In this document: one piece after another, positions 14,002 to 15,818 of the stretch
Layout of the letters: every line of letters starts with the position of its first letter
Numbering within the stretch: the stretch's first letter is position 1
Origin: Bacilli bacterium
Lineage (GTDB): Bacteria > Bacillota_I > Bacilli_A > RF39 > UBA660
NCBI GenBank assembly: GCA_900771805.1
Contig: CAAGPL010000088.1
Coordinates: 1 to 15,818 of the forward strand
Direction of reading: 5' to 3'
Length of the DNA stretch: 15,818 nucleotides
Notes under the pieces: generated by a model
The model's database searches: none
What the model saw: only the letters and a program-made list of their open reading frames with translations
What the model was told of the DNA's origin: nothing
Translations under genes and position numbers: made by a program

Positions 14002-15656
14002 TACTTATCATTATTCCAATCTAAAACTTTACTTTCAACCTTTGTAATCATCTTATCTAAATCATAACAATTTTTAAAATCTTCCCAATTGCAATCATTC
14101 GTTATATCCTTTGCAAAGTTGATTTTATCTCTTAGAAATTTATTTCCTTCACCTTTTTTTAATTTATCTATAAATTCTTCAATGTTTTGAAATTGGCCAA
14201 AAGAACATTTACTATTTTCTTTATTATATTTTTTCTTTACTAATAATTCAGGTATGTAATTTTCAATTTCCCTGCCTTTAGTTACCCAAACTAATATTCC
14301 TTGTTTTTTGGCTTCTTCTATTATTCTTTTTTTCGTTTTATTTAATGGTGTATTATTTTCTTTCTTATCACTATCCAAAACAATGATTGCATTACGATTA
14401 ACACTCATCAAATTAACTAATTTATTTTCATCTTCTAGTGATAAGTTAGATAATAATCTTCCTCCATAAAATACACATTGATAATCTTTTCCTTCAACTA
14501 TGTTTGCTTTTTTATGAATTTTTATCCAATTATTGATATAAACTCTATCAGAAGGTCCTTCTACCCATATTATTCCATTAGATTGTAGTAAGTCGCTAGC
14601 TTTTATTCCCAAATCATTTAAAATAGTATTTTTTTGAATTTTATTAGTAATATTTATTAATTTTACTTGACTATCCTCTTTTTGTAAATGAATTATATTA
14701 GTTATATCACTATTTTGATATGCATCAAGTGTTACATTCGAATGCGTTGTTAGAAAAAATATTGCTCCATCTTCTGTCAAATTTTCAATATATTTTAGTA
14801 ATCTTCTTTGTAATGAAGGATGTAAATTGTTTTCCAACTCTTCAAAAAGAAATATATATTGTGATGTTTTTTTATGTTCTACATTTGGAATTAAAATAGT
14901 AAAAACTATAACCATTAAAATTGTTTTTAATCCACTTCCAGATTCAGATAAAGGAATTCTGCCTTTACCCTCTTCTCTCAAATAAATCTCCCATTTTGTA
15001 CCTTCAGCAGAATCAATTTGTTGGGTTACTATTTCTGTAAAATTAGCATCATCACCCATAATTTTATTTAAATTTTGAAGCAAATCATTTTTAACTAAAT
15101 TTTCATTATATTTACTTCTATTTAAAAAATTGGTAATAATTCGTGTTATTCCGTTTCCATTCGAATCAACTATCATGTTATCATCATTATCTTCTGGGAA
15201 AATATTTCTTTCAGCCAATATTCTTTTTGTCACTTTTTGATCAATCTTGATTGAGTGCGCTACTCGTGACCAATAATCAATTTGGTTTATTGTCAAATGA
15301 GGATTATATTTTTCAAAATCATCAGGGATTTGATTACTAGAATCAGACTTTCGAATAAATGAAATATCCTGTCCTATGTATTTTTTTCCAAATTCGTAAT
15401 GATTGCCTCCAATTGTACCACCAGATGTACTTTTTTGAAAAACTCTAGATATAACATCTTCATCCATTTCTTTAGTCAATATAATTTTCGTATTCATATT
15501 TATTGTTCTTGATCCATATATACCTTCAACTATATCTAAAACACTGGATTTTCCTATATTATTTTTTCCTATTATAATATTTATCGGTTTAATGTTATCA
15601 ATATGTATATCGGTAAAACATTTATAATTTAATACATCAATTTTTTTTACATCCAT
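14001..15656 (-). CDS. OLD-family ATPase with TOPRIM nuclease domain
   Basis: A 551-residue two-domain protein. The ATPase has Walker A GKNNIGKSS (30-38), an ABC-type signature LSESGSG (236-242), Walker B IFLFEELE (268-275) and the switch histidine TTHS (303-306). A TOPRIM domain follows with E366 (VEGPSD), D428 and D430 (LDSD) and the REIENYI segment (462-468) typical of overcoming-lysogenisation-defect nucleases. Such proteins dimerise, bind DNA and cut it with two metals; relatives act in phage defence (OLD, GajA of Gabija, PARIS, some retron effectors). Here the direct partner is a Fic protein, whose stop TAG lies in this gene's ribosome site (AGGAG, 15666-15670). No GajB helicase or reverse transcriptase is visible. 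Base use is more mixed than in neighbouring genes, in keeping with transfer. Confidence 0.88.
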   Translation of the reverse strand: MDVKKIDVLNYKCFTDIHIDNIKPINIIIGKNNIGKSSVLDIVEGIYGSRTINMNTKIILTKEMDEDVISRVFQKSTSGGTIGGNHYEFGKKYIGQDISFIRKSDSSNQIPDDFEKYNPHLTINQIDYWSRVAHSIKIDQKVTKRILAERNIFPEDNDDNMIVDSNGNGITRIITNFLNRSKYNENLVKNDLLQNLNKIMGDDANFTEIVTQQIDSAEGTKWEIYLREEGKGRIPLSESGSGLKTILMVIVFTILIPNVEHKKTSQYIFLFEELENNLHPSLQRRLLKYIENLTEDGAIFFLTTHSNVTLDAYQNSDITNIIHLQKEDSQVKLINITNKIQKNTILNDLGIKASDLLQSNGIIWVEGPSDRVYINNWIKIHKKANIVEGKDYQCVFYGGRLLSNLSLEDENKLVNLMSVNRNAIIVLDSDKKENNTPLNKTKKRIIEEAKKQGILVWVTKGREIENYIPELLVKKKYNKENSKCSFGQFQNIEEFIDKLKKGEGNKFLRDKINFAKDITNDCNWEDFKNCYDLDKMITKVESKVLDWNNDK

Positions 15657-15668
15657 TTACATCAACTC

Positions 15669-15818
15669 CTACAACAATTCTAAATATTTATTTAACATTT
15701 CTATTTCTAATTCATTAACCAGTTTAACAAAATCTGTATAATCTCCAGTAGTATGTGCTTTATCTAAAGCATTATAATATTCTAATCTTTTTTCTTTTTT
15801 TACAATTACTGGAAGATA
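15669..15818 (-). CDS. Fic-family protein, C-terminal end only
   Basis: The last 49 residues of a protein that continues past the right edge. The sequence LPVIVKKEKRLEYY-ALDKAHTTGDYTDFVKLV is characteristic of the C-terminal part of Fic/DOC-type proteins, which transfer AMP or other groups from nucleotides to target side chains. The catalytic HPFxxGNGR motif would lie upstream, outside the window, so activity cannot be judged. The TAG at 15669-15671 overlaps the ribosome site of the OLD nuclease gene, implying one operon. Confidence 0.75.
   Translation of the reverse strand, partial: YLPVIVKKEKRLEYYNALDKAHTTGDYTDFVKLVNELEIEMLNKYLELL

Noticed and set aside
13771..14047. Overlapping frames of 62 (minus) and 81 (plus) residues in the structured region
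   Set aside because: Neither has a ribosome site, both run through hairpin stems, and the plus frame extends into the end of the OLD nuclease gene.
15657..15668. A Gabija system (GajA plus GajB)
   Set aside because: The OLD protein fits GajA only at the family level; the neighbour is a Fic protein and no helicase gene is visible.
1..15818. CRISPR array, tRNA or rRNA genes, insertion sequence
   Set aside because: No regularly spaced repeats, no cloverleaf or rRNA-like sequence and no transposase were found on either strand.

Overview
The window is very AT-rich, densely packed bacterial DNA. All Trp codons are TGG and TGA is used as a stop (the phosphatase at 11283), so the standard bacterial code fits and the Mycoplasma code does not. 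Strong AGGAGG-type ribosome sites, a sortase-anchored surface protein, a lipobox lipoprotein and undecaprenyl-phosphate recycling genes point to a low-GC Gram-positive, most likely a gut Bacillota or Mollicutes-related lineage that keeps a wall. That placement is inference; no rRNA is present.

Left part, plus strand: a 5'-truncated unknown gene (2-559), then a large vWA-domain wall-anchored adhesin (844-3174) with its own promoter and a leader hairpin. A bidirectional terminator separates it from a minus-strand pair: a PHP-domain phosphoesterase (4461-5432) and a GT4 glycosyltransferase (3208-4371). From the divergent region at about 5433-5594, two unknown proteins with the same coiled-coil plus C-x-H...CxxC layout run rightward (5595-7066), followed by a LysR regulator (7106-7993).

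Middle, minus strand: a small membrane protein abutting LysR tail to tail, a lipoprotein, and a membrane-anchored CPWC thioredoxin-like protein. Next is a tight operon: PAP2 phosphatase, DUF368/PopT-type undecaprenyl-phosphate flippase, and a membrane-spanning XRE regulator with six ectodomain cysteines. Upstream are an ATP-grasp enzyme and a ZIP metal transporter, also coupled. Many of these products act on the envelope: lipid-carrier recycling, glycosylation, surface display, metal uptake and extracytoplasmic thiol chemistry.

Right edge: the C-terminus of a Fic protein is followed, with its stop codon inside the next ribosome site, by an OLD-type ATPase-TOPRIM nuclease (14001-15656). This looks like a mobile or defence cassette. 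Between it and the ATP-grasp gene is a structured, probably non-coding 200-nt stretch bounded by terminators, the most unexplained part of the window.

Several start codons were moved inward from longer frames that open with TTG or GTG, because a good ribosome site sits before an internal ATG.
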